Assembly: GCA_030457025.1 (NCBI GenBank)
Contig: JAKDSA010000008.1
Span: 1-64,000, forward strand
Length of the DNA stretch: 64,000 nucleotides
Source of the DNA: Brevibacterium sp.
GTDB taxonomy: Bacteria > Actinomycetota > Actinomycetes > Actinomycetales > Brevibacteriaceae
Reading direction: 5' to 3'
Positions 1 through 7,543 of the stretch are shown here, piece by piece. Under the pieces are notes generated by a model. It was not told the DNA's origin. It saw nothing but the letters and a program-made list of their open reading frames with translations, and searched no databases. Position 1 is the first letter of the stretch, and every line of letters begins with the position of its first letter. The position numbers were made by a program, and so were the translations under genes.

Positions 1-1
1 C

Positions 2-798
2 GAAGTCACCTGGGGCGTGTACCAAGACATCATCGCCGCCTACCGGAACCCGGATGAATATTCGCTCCACAGGGGGCCACCAGTAGTGCCGCCGGGTGCC
101 ATTGATTGAAATCGACATTGGCGCGGCCGGGGGCCACCTGTGGCGTCCGTGGGAGCAAGTTCATCTGGACGCCTCATCGGCCCCCGCGAGGGCAAACGGA
201 GCTTGCAGTCTCTACCGTCAGAACGCTGACCACGGTAGCGACCGTGTCCGCACCTAATACCCAAGAAGGCCCGGGGTTCAGCTGCAAGACGCCGTGGAGC
301 ACGCCACCGCCCTCATGGACCGGACTGTGCACGAAATCGTCTGGGTCTCGCATCGGCATCCACGACATGCGTGAGCACGCTATCTTGCAGCAATCCGACG
401 ACGAAGGAGGCCGGTGGCCCCGACTGACACCACCGCTGGCCCCCAAGGGCAATGTTGCCGGTCCCGAAGGGCAATATCGGGTGGTCCCCAAGGCTTCGAA
501 TACTCACCCGGATCGGGCCGCGGGAAAGACAGCGTTAGAGACGGTGATCGAGTCCATCAGTTCAGGAGTGCCTGCCGGGCTCGTCGAGCTACGCAAGCTC
601 GGGCGGACGTTGAAGAAACGTGCTGTGGATGTGCTGGCCTACTTCGAGAGGCCGGGAACGTCGAACGGTCCCACCGAATCCATAAATGGCCGGATCGAGC
701 ATCTGCGTGGTTCAGCGTTGGGATTTCGTAACCTCACGCATTACATCGCCAGAAGCCTCTTGGAGGCCGGAGGATTCAGACCCCAACTACACCCCTAA
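2..798 (+). pseudogene. ISL3-family transposase, C-terminal part, disrupted by a nested insertion
   Basis: Two blocks of one transposase are visible. Bases 2-54 encode EVTWGVYQDIIAAYRNP, and bases 507-798 encode the conserved C-terminus including the segment VPAGLVELRKLGRTL and the block SNGPTESINGRIEHLRG. The glutamate of that block is expected to be the last residue of the DDE catalytic triad, and GFRNLTHYI follows it. The blocks are separated by a 452-bp insertion and lie in different frames. Deleting the insertion plus one copy of its 6-bp target duplication joins them in a single frame as AYRNPDRAAGKTALE. The stop is TAA at 796-798, just before the element's inverted repeat. The N-terminal half is outside the window. 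Family assignment is firm. Loss of function is inferred from the interruption. Confidence 0.85.
55..506. mobile_element. 452-bp internally deleted IS21-like element nested in the ISL3 transposase
   Basis: The element starts TGAATATTCG at 55 and ends CGAATACTCA at 506, so the ends are imperfect inverted repeats beginning TG and ending CA. Roughly 18 of the first 25 bases match between the two ends. The outer repeats are followed inward by further GGGGNCCAC-type motifs, as in IS21-family multiple terminal repeats. The 6-bp sequence CCCGGA flanks both ends (49-54 and 507-512). The interior has no intact gene. A short frame around 283-369 could be a remnant of istA but I do not recognise it with confidence. 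The call as an insertion is well supported, while IS21 membership is inference from the end structure and duplication size. Confidence 0.7.
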
Positions 799-811
799 AT
801 GCGAAGAGCCC
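790..811 (-). repeat. Right terminal inverted repeat of the ISL3-family element
   Basis: On the minus strand the sequence reads GGCTCTTCGCATTTAGGGG, the family-typical end. It starts eight bases upstream of the transposase stop codon and overlaps it. The following bases CGATAATC (811-818) are the expected position of the 8-bp target duplication, which cannot be confirmed without the left end. Confidence 0.75.
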
Positions 812-1193
812 GATAATCTTGGCACGAGAATTACTCATGCGTCCATCTTTGCATGTGCCATCCTTCCTGCCGGATGATAGAAAAGAGGAAGATGGTTGAA
901 GCGTCTTCAGTGCCTCGAAACTCTAGAGATACAGAGCGTCTCGTCGACCTCTCGAACCGGCACGACGGTGCTCGAAGTATTTCCTCGACTTTTCGACTTT
1001 GTCAGTCATTAGTCGGATTCTTCTAACTATGTCTTGCAACCTGATGCGTGAATCGGTGTACTCGCCGTTAGTTATATGACACGTTGGAACCCCCTATTGG
1101 CGAAACTGACAGATACGCTCACGTATCAGCTCGCGACCCAGTCCTCTGACCGTCAACAAATCTCCTCCCTCCCGGCGTGGAGTTGGACGCGGA
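812..1193. other. Gene-free, lower-GC stretch between the IS end and the 2H phosphoesterase gene
   Basis: About 380 bases without a credible coding frame. Base composition is visibly more AT-rich than the chromosome around it. A short hairpin GATACG-CTCA-CGTATC lies at 1112-1127. No transposon end, tRNA or recognisable regulatory site was seen. It looks like acquired or decayed DNA next to the insertion sequence. Confidence 0.5.
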
Positions 1194-1685
1194 TCATTTC
1201 GGGTAGGTGCTGAGCGGAAAACGCTCTATTACCTCTGTCTCTGCGGCATCGTCGGACCACCAGGTCAACGTCACCTCAGTTGCGGTCGCCGTGATCGGAA
1301 GACATTCCTCCACTGCGCTCACTTCGGGCGCAGACAATGAATCGCCGATGGAGAGATGCGGAATAATCTTGTTGAACGCACCTTCATACGGTGGCCACTG
1401 CGGAAATGCGGCGACGAACGTCTGAGTGAGTTGGATGAACGGTTCGGTAGGATCGGGTGCCAGATATTTGAGGTCGCCGAAGTTGCCTACGCTGGTCAGT
1501 CGAAAGTCGAAAGTTTTATGCGGCTTCAAGATTCTGCGGACAGCGCCGATGAGGCTCGCATCGACGTCACCAAGGTCAACGAAAGGACCCAATAGTGTGA
1601 TGTGAGGGCATATGAGAACGAACCCGAGTCGTCGACATAGGTCATCGACTGTTGGCACGGGAATTTGTATGACCGTATGCCCCAT
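1194..1685 (-). CDS. 2H phosphoesterase (2'-5' RNA ligase-like superfamily protein)
   Basis: This 163-residue protein shows the two signature motifs of the 2H superfamily. His28-Ile-Thr30 lies in CPHITLLGPF and His110-Leu-Ser112 lies in IPHLSIGD, about 80 residues apart, as in small bacterial 2'-5' RNA ligase-like proteins and cyclic phosphodiesterases. Such enzymes act on 2',3'-cyclic or 2'-5' phosphodiester bonds in RNA or nucleotides; the substrate here is unknown. ATG at 1685 was chosen over an in-frame TTG at 1694. No signal peptide is seen, so it should be cytosolic. It is transcribed away from the Fic antitoxin-toxin pair, with about 100 bases between the starts. Its base composition is lower in GC than the core genes, which together with the adjacent IS debris suggests acquisition. 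Confidence 0.8.
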   Translation of the reverse strand: MGHTVIQIPVPTVDDLCRRLGFVLICPHITLLGPFVDLGDVDASLIGAVRRILKPHKTFDFRLTSVGNFGDLKYLAPDPTEPFIQLTQTFVAAFPQWPPYEGAFNKIIPHLSIGDSLSAPEVSAVEECLPITATATEVTLTWWSDDAAETEVIERFPLSTYPK

Positions 1686-1786
1686 GTACCCCAATCTACT
1701 CTCACCAGTGCGCTGTGCCGGTTCGATATGGACAGAAGACGGTAGAATGGTTGGGTAGTTGTTCTGATCAGGAAGGGTTGGAAATC

Positions 1787-2029
1787 ATGGCGGGCATCAT
1801 TCACGCACCATCCAGACCTCTCGACCTTCAGGCGAAGTGGCCAGAACTTTTCGAGGGCATGACTGCTCAGCAGATCTGGGACGTGGAACAGGTTGTCGCA
1901 TCGAGTTGGCATGAAGGACGTGAGCCGGAACGGGAACACACCTCCCTGCTGGCTGCCCGGGTTCGCGGTGAGATTTCCAAGGACGAGTACCGTAGCCGCT
2001 CGGGATTGCCGCCCACACAATCCTGTTGA
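1787..2029 (+). CDS. Fic antitoxin, VbhA-like
   Basis: An 80-residue protein encoded directly before the Fic gene, with a 3-base gap. It contains Ser39-Ser-Trp-His-Glu43-Gly44, which fits the inhibitory pattern (S/T)xxxE(G/N) known from VbhA-type Fic antitoxins; the glutamate is expected to block productive ATP binding in the partner. The downstream segment ARVRGEISKDEYRSR resembles the end of the antitoxin fold. ATG 1787 was chosen because GGAAGGG lies about ten bases upstream; an upstream GTG/ATG extension to 1715 lacks support. Function is inferred from motif plus gene order. As a small antitoxin it probably also controls its own operon, but no operator was identified. Confidence 0.75.
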   Translation: MAGIIHAPSRPLDLQAKWPELFEGMTAQQIWDVEQVVASSWHEGREPEREHTSLLAARVRGEISKDEYRSRSGLPPTQSC

Positions 2030-2032
2030 TCG

Positions 2033-2698
2033 ATGACGCCACTTTCACCAGAAGAACGGACCCGTTGGGACTCGTATCTTGCTGACGTAGACCAGCGGGT
2101 TCTGTCCAACATCCCCGGGATTACGGACTTTGACGAATGGAAGCGGGCGGAATTCGATCATGTGGAGGATCAGCTCCTCGACCTCCGTGTCGGCGAAATT
2201 GCAATAAATCCGACCTTTGACCTCGAGCACGCTCAAGTTGTCCATGGCGCAATGTTCGATGGGTTCTACACGTGGGCAGGCGAATGTCGACAGGTACCAT
2301 TGAGCGACGGGTTGCTCGATTTTGCTCCTTACGATGACTTAGCGTCAACAGTCAACAAAGCGAGCCAAGCCTTCAGAGCTTTCCTGACTTCCGGAGGTGA
2401 CCGTGAGGATTTCATCTCGTCGACGTGTGAGGCCGCAGCCTGGTGGAACTATGCTCATCCATTCCGAGAGGGTAATGGACGGACAATGAAAGTTGTCTTG
2501 GACCAATTTGCGAACTTCACGCCATGGCAATTCGACTATGCACGGGTCACCCCGGATCAGTGGAACACTGCATTTATGCTCTCGATGCCAGCACCGGACA
2601 CGGAATGGCAGTCGCAACCAGCGAATCTCTATCCCGTTTTCAACACGATCACGCTAAATCGTTCAGGCAGTACCTCAGATGCTCGGTTGCGGCGATAA
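2033..2698 (+). CDS. Fic-domain protein, probable AMP-transferase toxin
   Basis: 221 residues with one Fic domain. The core motif is AHPFREGNGRTMK at residues 141-153, with catalytic His142 and the phosphate-binding GNGR at 147-150. Fic enzymes transfer AMP or other nucleotidyl groups to hydroxyl side chains of target proteins, commonly topoisomerases for VbhT-type toxins. The canonical motif HxFx(D/E)GNGRxxR ends in arginine, whereas here the position is Lys153. This could weaken or change nucleotide handling. No antitoxin helix is present inside the protein, consistent with a separate antitoxin upstream (class I arrangement). Start ATG 2033 follows the antitoxin stop by three bases, so translation is likely coupled. 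Toxicity and target are inference. Confidence 0.85.
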   Translation: MTPLSPEERTRWDSYLADVDQRVLSNIPGITDFDEWKRAEFDHVEDQLLDLRVGEIAINPTFDLEHAQVVHGAMFDGFYTWAGECRQVPLSDGLLDFAPYDDLASTVNKASQAFRAFLTSGGDREDFISSTCEAAAWWNYAHPFREGNGRTMKVVLDQFANFTPWQFDYARVTPDQWNTAFMLSMPAPDTEWQSQPANLYPVFNTITLNRSGSTSDARLRR

Positions 2699-2739
2699 AT
2701 CGAGGCTGCATGCAATTCAATGTTGGTGTGCGGGCTGGG

Positions 2740-2754
2740 GAATAGACTCGGGTC
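2740..2754 (+). promoter_or_regulatory. Candidate leaderless promoter -10 before the M20 hydrolase gene
   Basis: TAGACT at 2743-2748 is followed by six bases and then the ATG at 2755, with no ribosome-binding site. This spacing would place transcription initiation on the start codon itself. No convincing -35 hexamer was found. Confidence 0.4.
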
Positions 2755-4029
2755 ATGAGCACTTCGAACCACACTGATTCGGCAACGACCGCCACGTCCC
2801 TTCCCACCTCGCTTCCCTCCACGGAGGATGCCGCGGACATCGTGGGTGGGCTTGTGACTCTGCGTCGTGCCCTGCATGAGAAGGCCGAGGTCGGACTTGA
2901 TCTGCCCGCCACACAGAAACTTGTTCTCGACGCCATCGAAGGCCTCGACATCGAGGTGACGAAGGGCAACGGGCTCTCTTCCATCGTCGTCGTCCTGCGC
3001 GGCGGTCAGCGCGCCGAGGACTCGACCGGAGTTGTGCCCGCCGTGTTGCTGCGCGGAGACATGGACGGCCTCCCCGTGCAGGAGGCGACAGGGTTCGACT
3101 TCGCGGCCACGACCGGCCGGATGCACGCCTGCGGCCACGATCTGCACACCACCGGCCTGGTGGGAGCCCTCAAACTGCTCCATCGCGACCGGGACTCTCT
3201 GCCCGGCGACGTCGTCTTCATGTTCCAGCCCGGCGAGGAAGGCTACGACGGTGCCGGAAAGATGCTCGACGAAGGCGTCCTCGACGCTGCAGGGCCCAGA
3301 GTCAAGGCCGCCTACGGCATCCACGTCTCCGCAGACCAGGACCTCGGCGTCGCCTACTGCCGCCGCGGTTCGTACATGGCCGCGTTTTCGAAGATGTCCA
3401 TCACCGTCCGCGGCAAGGGCACCCACGCCTCCCGTCCGGCGACGGGCCGCGATCCCATCCAGGTGGGTGCGATGCTCGTCGGTCAGCTGCAGGAATATGT
3501 GACCAGGCGCTTCGATATATTCGACCCTCTCGTCATCACCGTCGGCCAGTTCAACGGCGGCACCGCCCCGAACGTCATCCCCGACTTCGCCCAACTCGTC
3601 GTCAGCATCCGCAGCTTCTCCGACGAGGTCACGACACAGGCCGAGGCTGAACTCCCGCAGCTGGTCACCGAACTGGTCGCCGCCCACGGCCTCGAGGCCG
3701 AGGTCGACTACGAGCGAGTGCTGCCGCCGACGATCAACAACGATGAGGAAGCCGACTTCTTCCTCGAGACCTTCGCCGACCTCTTCGGCACCGACCGTGC
3801 CGTGGAGCGAGCGAATCCGATCCCCGGATCCGAGGACTTCTCCCGGGTGCTCGAACAGGTCCCCGGTGCCTATGGCCACTTCGGTGCGGCACTGCCGAAC
3901 CTGCCCGTCGAGGAACGAGAAGCCAACCATTCGCCCCGAGCCCGTCACAGCGACGAGGGTCTGGCCGATCAGGCGCTGTTCCTGGCTCACCTGGCCGGGC
4001 GGAAGCTCGTCCACCTGGCGCAGGAATGA
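2755..4029 (+). CDS. M20D-family amidohydrolase
   Basis: A 424-residue zinc-type peptidase/amidohydrolase of the M20D group (hippurate hydrolase, N-acyl-amino acid and IAA-amino acid hydrolases). Visible family blocks are RRALHEKAEVGLDLP, the metal-binding GRMHACGHDLHTT, FQPGEEGYDGAGKM, the dimerisation-domain motif GTHASRPATGRDPI, and GSEDFSRVLEQVPGAYGHFG near the C-terminus. The Cys-His pair in the ACGHD block and the paired glutamates in PGEEG are the usual metal and base ligands. The enzyme should hydrolyse an N-acyl amino acid or a peptide amide in the cytosol; the exact substrate cannot be told. The stop is followed by GAGGAG and the NAD(P)HX repair gene, suggesting one transcript. Confidence 0.9.
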   Translation: MSTSNHTDSATTATSLPTSLPSTEDAADIVGGLVTLRRALHEKAEVGLDLPATQKLVLDAIEGLDIEVTKGNGLSSIVVVLRGGQRAEDSTGVVPAVLLRGDMDGLPVQEATGFDFAATTGRMHACGHDLHTTGLVGALKLLHRDRDSLPGDVVFMFQPGEEGYDGAGKMLDEGVLDAAGPRVKAAYGIHVSADQDLGVAYCRRGSYMAAFSKMSITVRGKGTHASRPATGRDPIQVGAMLVGQLQEYVTRRFDIFDPLVITVGQFNGGTAPNVIPDFAQLVVSIRSFSDEVTTQAEAELPQLVTELVAAHGLEAEVDYERVLPPTINNDEEADFFLETFADLFGTDRAVERANPIPGSEDFSRVLEQVPGAYGHFGAALPNLPVEEREANHSPRARHSDEGLADQALFLAHLAGRKLVHLAQE

Positions 4030-4039
4030 GGAGGCACTG

Positions 4040-5629
4040 ATGTCAGTCTTCGCTTACCCCAGCACCGTCATCGTCGAGGCCGAACGCCCTCTCCTCGAAG
4101 CGGGCGTCGACCTCATGGCGCGAGCCTCGCGAGCATTGGCCCAGTTCTCCACCGACGTGCTCCGCGAACGGCGAGGGCAGATCTTCGGCTCCCGAGTGTG
4201 CGTATTCGCCGGCCCGGGCAACAACGCCGGCGACGCGCTCTTCGCCGCCGCAGCACTGGCCCGGCGTGGGGCTCACATCACCGTCGTGACCCTGTTCGAC
4301 CACACCCACGATGAGGGCCTGGCCGCGGCACGTCGGGCCGGCGTCGATATCATCGGCTGCCCCTCCGCCGGGGCCGGAGTACATCTGCGTGCCGACGTCC
4401 TGCGTGAACTGCACCGATGCGATCTCGTCCTCGACGGGATCCTCGGCACCGGGGGTCGGCGCGGCCTGCCCGACCACATCGCCTCGCTCATCCGCGACTG
4501 GCGACACACAGCCGCCCCCACGACAAGCAGCGCCACCGCTGCCGACACCCACAGCACGCTCGCCCCCGCAGTCATCGCCGTCGACGTCCCCTCCGACCTG
4601 TCCCCGGACGCAACAGATGCCGAGGACAGGATCCACGCTGATCACACCGTGACCTTCGGCGGACTCAAGACGGAGCTGATCGATCCCCGCGTCGCCGCTT
4701 TCACCGGCACGGTCCATGTCGTCGACATCGGCCTCGGCCTCGACGAGAACCGGGCCACCGCCGAGCTGGTCGACACTGCTGATCTCAACGCGGACTTCCC
4801 CCGCCCGCAACCGGAGGGACACAAATACTCCCGCGGAGTCGTCGGCATCCTCGCCGGGTCCGAGGAGTACCCGGGAGCGGGAGTGCTGACGACCACCTCG
4901 GCGGTCAACTGCGGTGTCGGCATGGTCCGGTCCCTGGGCTCCCAGATGGTCTCCGAATTCGTCATCGGCCTCCACGCCGAGGTAGTCACCGCCCCTGGCA
5001 GGATGAACGCCGTGGTGTTGGGACCAGGCAACCCGGAGGACGAATACGTCCATGCCTGTGTCGACGAGCTGGCGGAGACGAACGTTCCCGTCGTCCTCGA
5101 CGCCGGGGCACTGGACATGGCCGGTCGCGCCGAGTCGGTCAAAGGCACATGGCTGGCGGAGAGACCCGTCGTCCTGACTCCGCATGCAGGTGAGCTGGCG
5201 CGCCTGCTCAGCCGACTGCTCGGCGAGATCATCACCTCGACCAGGGTCAACTCCGACCCCATCGGATGGGCGCAGAAGGCCGCGAGTCTCAGCGGTTGCA
5301 TTGTGGTGCTCAAGGGCCACCAAACCGTGATCGCTGACCCAGACGGGTTCTGCGTGCTGCCGGAAGCCGGACCGGCCAGTCTGGCCACCGCCGGGTCCGG
5401 GGACGTGCTGGCCGGGATCATCGGTGCCCTGGTCGCGACCGTCCACGCCGGGAACCAGCATTCCCCGACCGAGAATCCGCTCCCGGAACGCGAACTGGCC
5501 CACCTCGTCGGGCTGGGTGTACTGATGCACAACGCCGCGGGTCGACGGGCCGTGAACGCCGGAGCACTGGTCGATGCCGTCGCCGAGGTGGCAGGGGAGC
5601 TCATCCACGGTGGATCCCTCATCGAGTGA
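4040..5629 (+). CDS. nnr: Bifunctional NAD(P)HX epimerase / dehydratase
   Basis: 529 residues joining two repair activities. The N-terminal part (about 1-230) is the NnrE epimerase fold, with VFAGPGNNAGDALFAAAALARRG and LVLDGILGTGGRRGLP. The C-terminal part (about 260-520) is the ribokinase-like NnrD dehydratase, with LGPGNPEDE, LDAGALDM, VLTPHAGELARLL, VLKGHQTVIADPDG and the catalytic-loop block TAGSGDVLAGIIGAL. Together they convert S- and R-NAD(P)HX back to NAD(P)H using ADP or ATP. ATG 4040 follows GAGGAG and gives a normal N-terminus. Bacterial genomes commonly place this gene beside alr and tsaE, as here. Confidence 0.9.
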   Translation: MSVFAYPSTVIVEAERPLLEAGVDLMARASRALAQFSTDVLRERRGQIFGSRVCVFAGPGNNAGDALFAAAALARRGAHITVVTLFDHTHDEGLAAARRAGVDIIGCPSAGAGVHLRADVLRELHRCDLVLDGILGTGGRRGLPDHIASLIRDWRHTAAPTTSSATAADTHSTLAPAVIAVDVPSDLSPDATDAEDRIHADHTVTFGGLKTELIDPRVAAFTGTVHVVDIGLGLDENRATAELVDTADLNADFPRPQPEGHKYSRGVVGILAGSEEYPGAGVLTTTSAVNCGVGMVRSLGSQMVSEFVIGLHAEVVTAPGRMNAVVLGPGNPEDEYVHACVDELAETNVPVVLDAGALDMAGRAESVKGTWLAERPVVLTPHAGELARLLSRLLGEIITSTRVNSDPIGWAQKAASLSGCIVVLKGHQTVIADPDGFCVLPEAGPASLATAGSGDVLAGIIGALVATVHAGNQHSPTENPLPERELAHLVGLGVLMHNAAGRRAVNAGALVDAVAEVAGELIHGGSLIE

Positions 5630-5682
5630 GCAGGTCCCTGTGAGCGGGCAGGCCCCTGGGAGTCAGCAGGTCCCTGTTCGAA
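5629..5682 (+). repeat. Three copies of an 18-bp repeat between nnr and alr
   Basis: Copies start at 5629, 5647 and 5665 with a core (A/G)GCAGG(T/C)CCCTG, and the first copy begins inside the nnr stop codon. The period is exactly 18 bp, so it would add six residues per unit if read through in the alr frame (QVPVS, QAPGS, QVPVR). No function is evident. Confidence 0.6.
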
Positions 5683-5702
5683 CGGCGGGCGAGGGTCCAC
5701 GG

Positions 5703-5714
5703 TATTCTTATCCA
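5703..5714 (+). promoter_or_regulatory. Candidate leaderless promoter -10 before alr
   Basis: TATTCT at 5703-5708 is followed by six bases and the GTG start at 5715. There is no purine-rich ribosome-binding site in the usual place. No clear -35 was found. Confidence 0.4.
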
Positions 5715-6923
5715 GTGACATCAACCGATTCTTCAGGGGCACTGGTCAGGGCCGAGATCGACGTGACCGCGCTGCGGGCCAACGCCGCGGTTCTCGCGAA
5801 GCGGCTCGCCCCCGCCCGCCTCAAATGTGTCGTCAAGGCCAACGCTTATGGTCACGGCATCGACATCATCGCCCGCGGGCTCTTCGCCGCCGGCTGGCAT
5901 GACTTCTGTGTGGCCACGATCAACGAGGCGCTGAGGCTGCGCGAGACCCTGGGCGAAACGGCCACCATCACGGCGTGGCTCTACGGGCCGGGCACCGACC
6001 TCGACGCCGCTGTCGCCGCCGGGATCGAGCTGGGCGTGTCCACCGTCGACAGCCTCGACCGGCTCCGCGCCGCAGCCCACCGCACGAACACCACAGCTCG
6101 TATCCATCTCAAGGTCGATACGGGACTCGGCCGCAACGGACTGGCCCCCGCGGACTGGGCCCTGGCTCTCGAACATCTGCAGGACCTCGCGGCCGAGACG
6201 GGGTCGGCCGCACCCACCCCGGAGCTTGAAATCGTGGGCATCATGAGCCACTACGCCGTCGCCGACGAACCCGAACGAATCGAAACCGGGCAGCAGACAC
6301 AGATGTTCACCGACGCCCACCGGGAGCTCACGGCCGTGCTCGACGGTGCCGAGGGCCGCCTCGGCGACTTGGAGCGACTCGAGGTCCACATTGCGAACTC
6401 TCCGGCCGCGCTGACGCTCTCACCGTTCCCGGGCACCGCCGCCCGGGTCGGTCTGTCACTCTACGGCCTGTCTCCGCTTGAAGATCAGAATTCACAGGAT
6501 CTGGGCCTGGTGCCGGTGATGCGGCTGGTCTCCCAGGTCGTCAACCTCAAAGACGTCCCCAGCGGTCACGGCGCCTCCTATGGACTGACGTTCACGGCCG
6601 CGGCCGATACCCGTTTCGCTCTGGTCCCCGGTGGCTACGGGGACGGGATCGCCCGCACGGCATCGAATAAGGCTGAGGTCAGCATCCGCGGAACCCGGTA
6701 TCCCGTCGTCGGCCGGATCGCGATGGATCAGATGATCGTCGAGGTCGGTGCCGGCGAGGTCGCCATCGGTGATGAGGTCGTCATCTTCGGGCCAGGCGGG
6801 CCCAGCGCGGCCGAGTGGGGAGCCTGGGCCGACACGATCAACTACGAGATCGTCACCCGCATCAGTGACCGCGTCGACCGCGTGGAAGTGCAGACGCAGC
6901 CAAACGATCGGCCGGGTCTGTGA
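5715..6923 (+). CDS. alr: Alanine racemase
   Basis: 402 residues from GTG 5715. The PLP-binding lysine lies in CVVKANAYGHGIDIIARGL near the N-terminus. The family blocks HLKVDTGLGRNGL, HIANSPAAL, RVGLSLYGLSPL and VPGGYGDGIART are present, and the second-domain segment GRIAMDQMIVEVG is intact. The enzyme interconverts L- and D-alanine for peptidoglycan synthesis. An in-frame extension to 5574 would run through the 18-bp repeats and overlap nnr, so the GTG after the -10-like TATTCT was preferred. Its stop codon overlaps the ATG of tsaE by one base. Confidence 0.92.
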   Translation: MTSTDSSGALVRAEIDVTALRANAAVLAKRLAPARLKCVVKANAYGHGIDIIARGLFAAGWHDFCVATINEALRLRETLGETATITAWLYGPGTDLDAAVAAGIELGVSTVDSLDRLRAAAHRTNTTARIHLKVDTGLGRNGLAPADWALALEHLQDLAAETGSAAPTPELEIVGIMSHYAVADEPERIETGQQTQMFTDAHRELTAVLDGAEGRLGDLERLEVHIANSPAALTLSPFPGTAARVGLSLYGLSPLEDQNSQDLGLVPVMRLVSQVVNLKDVPSGHGASYGLTFTAAADTRFALVPGGYGDGIARTASNKAEVSIRGTRYPVVGRIAMDQMIVEVGAGEVAIGDEVVIFGPGGPSAAEWGAWADTINYEIVTRISDRVDRVEVQTQPNDRPGL

Positions 6924-7543
6924 TGCAGATTCAGCTGAGTTCCCTTGACCAGATGAGGGCCTTCGCGAAGGCGCTGGCCGGGCATCTGCGGGCAGGTGAT
7001 CTCCTCATCCTCAGCGGCAACCTCGGCGCGGGGAAGACGACATTCACACAGTCCCTGGGACGGGCGCTGGGAGTCGCCGGGCGCATCACCTCACCCACCT
7101 TCGTCATCGCCCGCGAGCACCCCTCGCTCGGGGATGGGCCCGCACTCGTGCATGTCGATGCCTACCGACTCTCCGACGCCGAGGAGCTCGGAGACCTCGA
7201 CCTCGACTCGGAGCTCGAGGAGTCGATCACCGTCGTCGAATGGGGCGCCGGACTCGCCGAACAGCTCAGCACCGACTACCTCGGTCTGACGATCACCCCG
7301 ATGTTCGACATCGCAGCAGACGCTGACGACGGTCGCGAGGGTGCGGCCGACGAGGCTGCGGCTGACGCCGACGATGAGGCTGACGAGGACGAACGGCGCA
7401 TCGTTGAACTGCACGGCCACGGCAGCACGTGGGAGGATCGACTGCAGCGGGTGAGCGACTCGATCCGCACCGTGGTCGCGGCTGTTGACGCAAGCGGATT
7501 CGACGGGTCACACGGATCCGTCGACGAGGAGGACAGCCAGTGA
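6923..7543 (+). CDS. tsaE: tRNA t6A biosynthesis ATPase TsaE
   Basis: 206 residues. The Walker A motif GNLGAGKTTFTQSLGRALG occurs near residue 35, followed by the family blocks SPTFVIAREH, LVHVDAYRLSDAEELGDLDLD and VVEWGAGLAEQL. TsaE works with TsaB and TsaD to install threonylcarbamoyl-adenosine at A37 of ANN-decoding tRNAs. The C-terminal third carries an acidic, alanine-rich insert of about 25 residues (DGREGAADEAAADADDEADEDER) not usual in the family, making it longer than typical TsaE of about 150-170 residues. The ATG overlaps the alr stop; a GTG one codon upstream is an alternative start. Confidence 0.9.
   Translation: MQIQLSSLDQMRAFAKALAGHLRAGDLLILSGNLGAGKTTFTQSLGRALGVAGRITSPTFVIAREHPSLGDGPALVHVDAYRLSDAEELGDLDLDSELEESITVVEWGAGLAEQLSTDYLGLTITPMFDIAADADDGREGAADEAAADADDEADEDERRIVELHGHGSTWEDRLQRVSDSIRTVVAAVDASGFDGSHGSVDEEDSQ

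Larger units (their letters stand above)
1..811 (+). mobile_element. Right-hand part of an ISL3-family insertion sequence
   Basis: This is the 3' portion of an ISL3-type element that continues left of the window. It holds the transposase C-terminal half (interrupted, see the nested element) and the right terminal inverted repeat. Read outward-in on the minus strand the right end begins GGCTCTTCGCATTTAGGGG, matching the GGCTCTTC start known for ISL3-family ends in corynebacterial elements. The last base of the end is about 810-811. The left end and the target duplication are outside the window, so the element's full length cannot be given. The element is certainly inactive because its transposase is split. 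Confidence 0.8.

Noticed and set aside
106-798. Single 230-codon gene spanning the IS region
   Set aside because: Its first 136 codons are the nested element in an arbitrary frame; only the last 95 codons are transposase.
2033-2035. Fic protein as a self-inhibited (class II or III) type
   Set aside because: No S-x3-E-G helix is present in the Fic protein itself; the motif is in the separate upstream protein.
2629-4014. 461-codon open frame opposite the M20 hydrolase
   Set aside because: Antisense of a gene with clear metal-binding motifs; no recognisable domain in the antisense product.
4043-5608. 521-codon open frame opposite the NAD(P)HX repair gene
   Set aside because: It is a composition shadow of a high-GC gene on the other strand: no family motifs and a low-complexity, Gly/Asp-rich translation.
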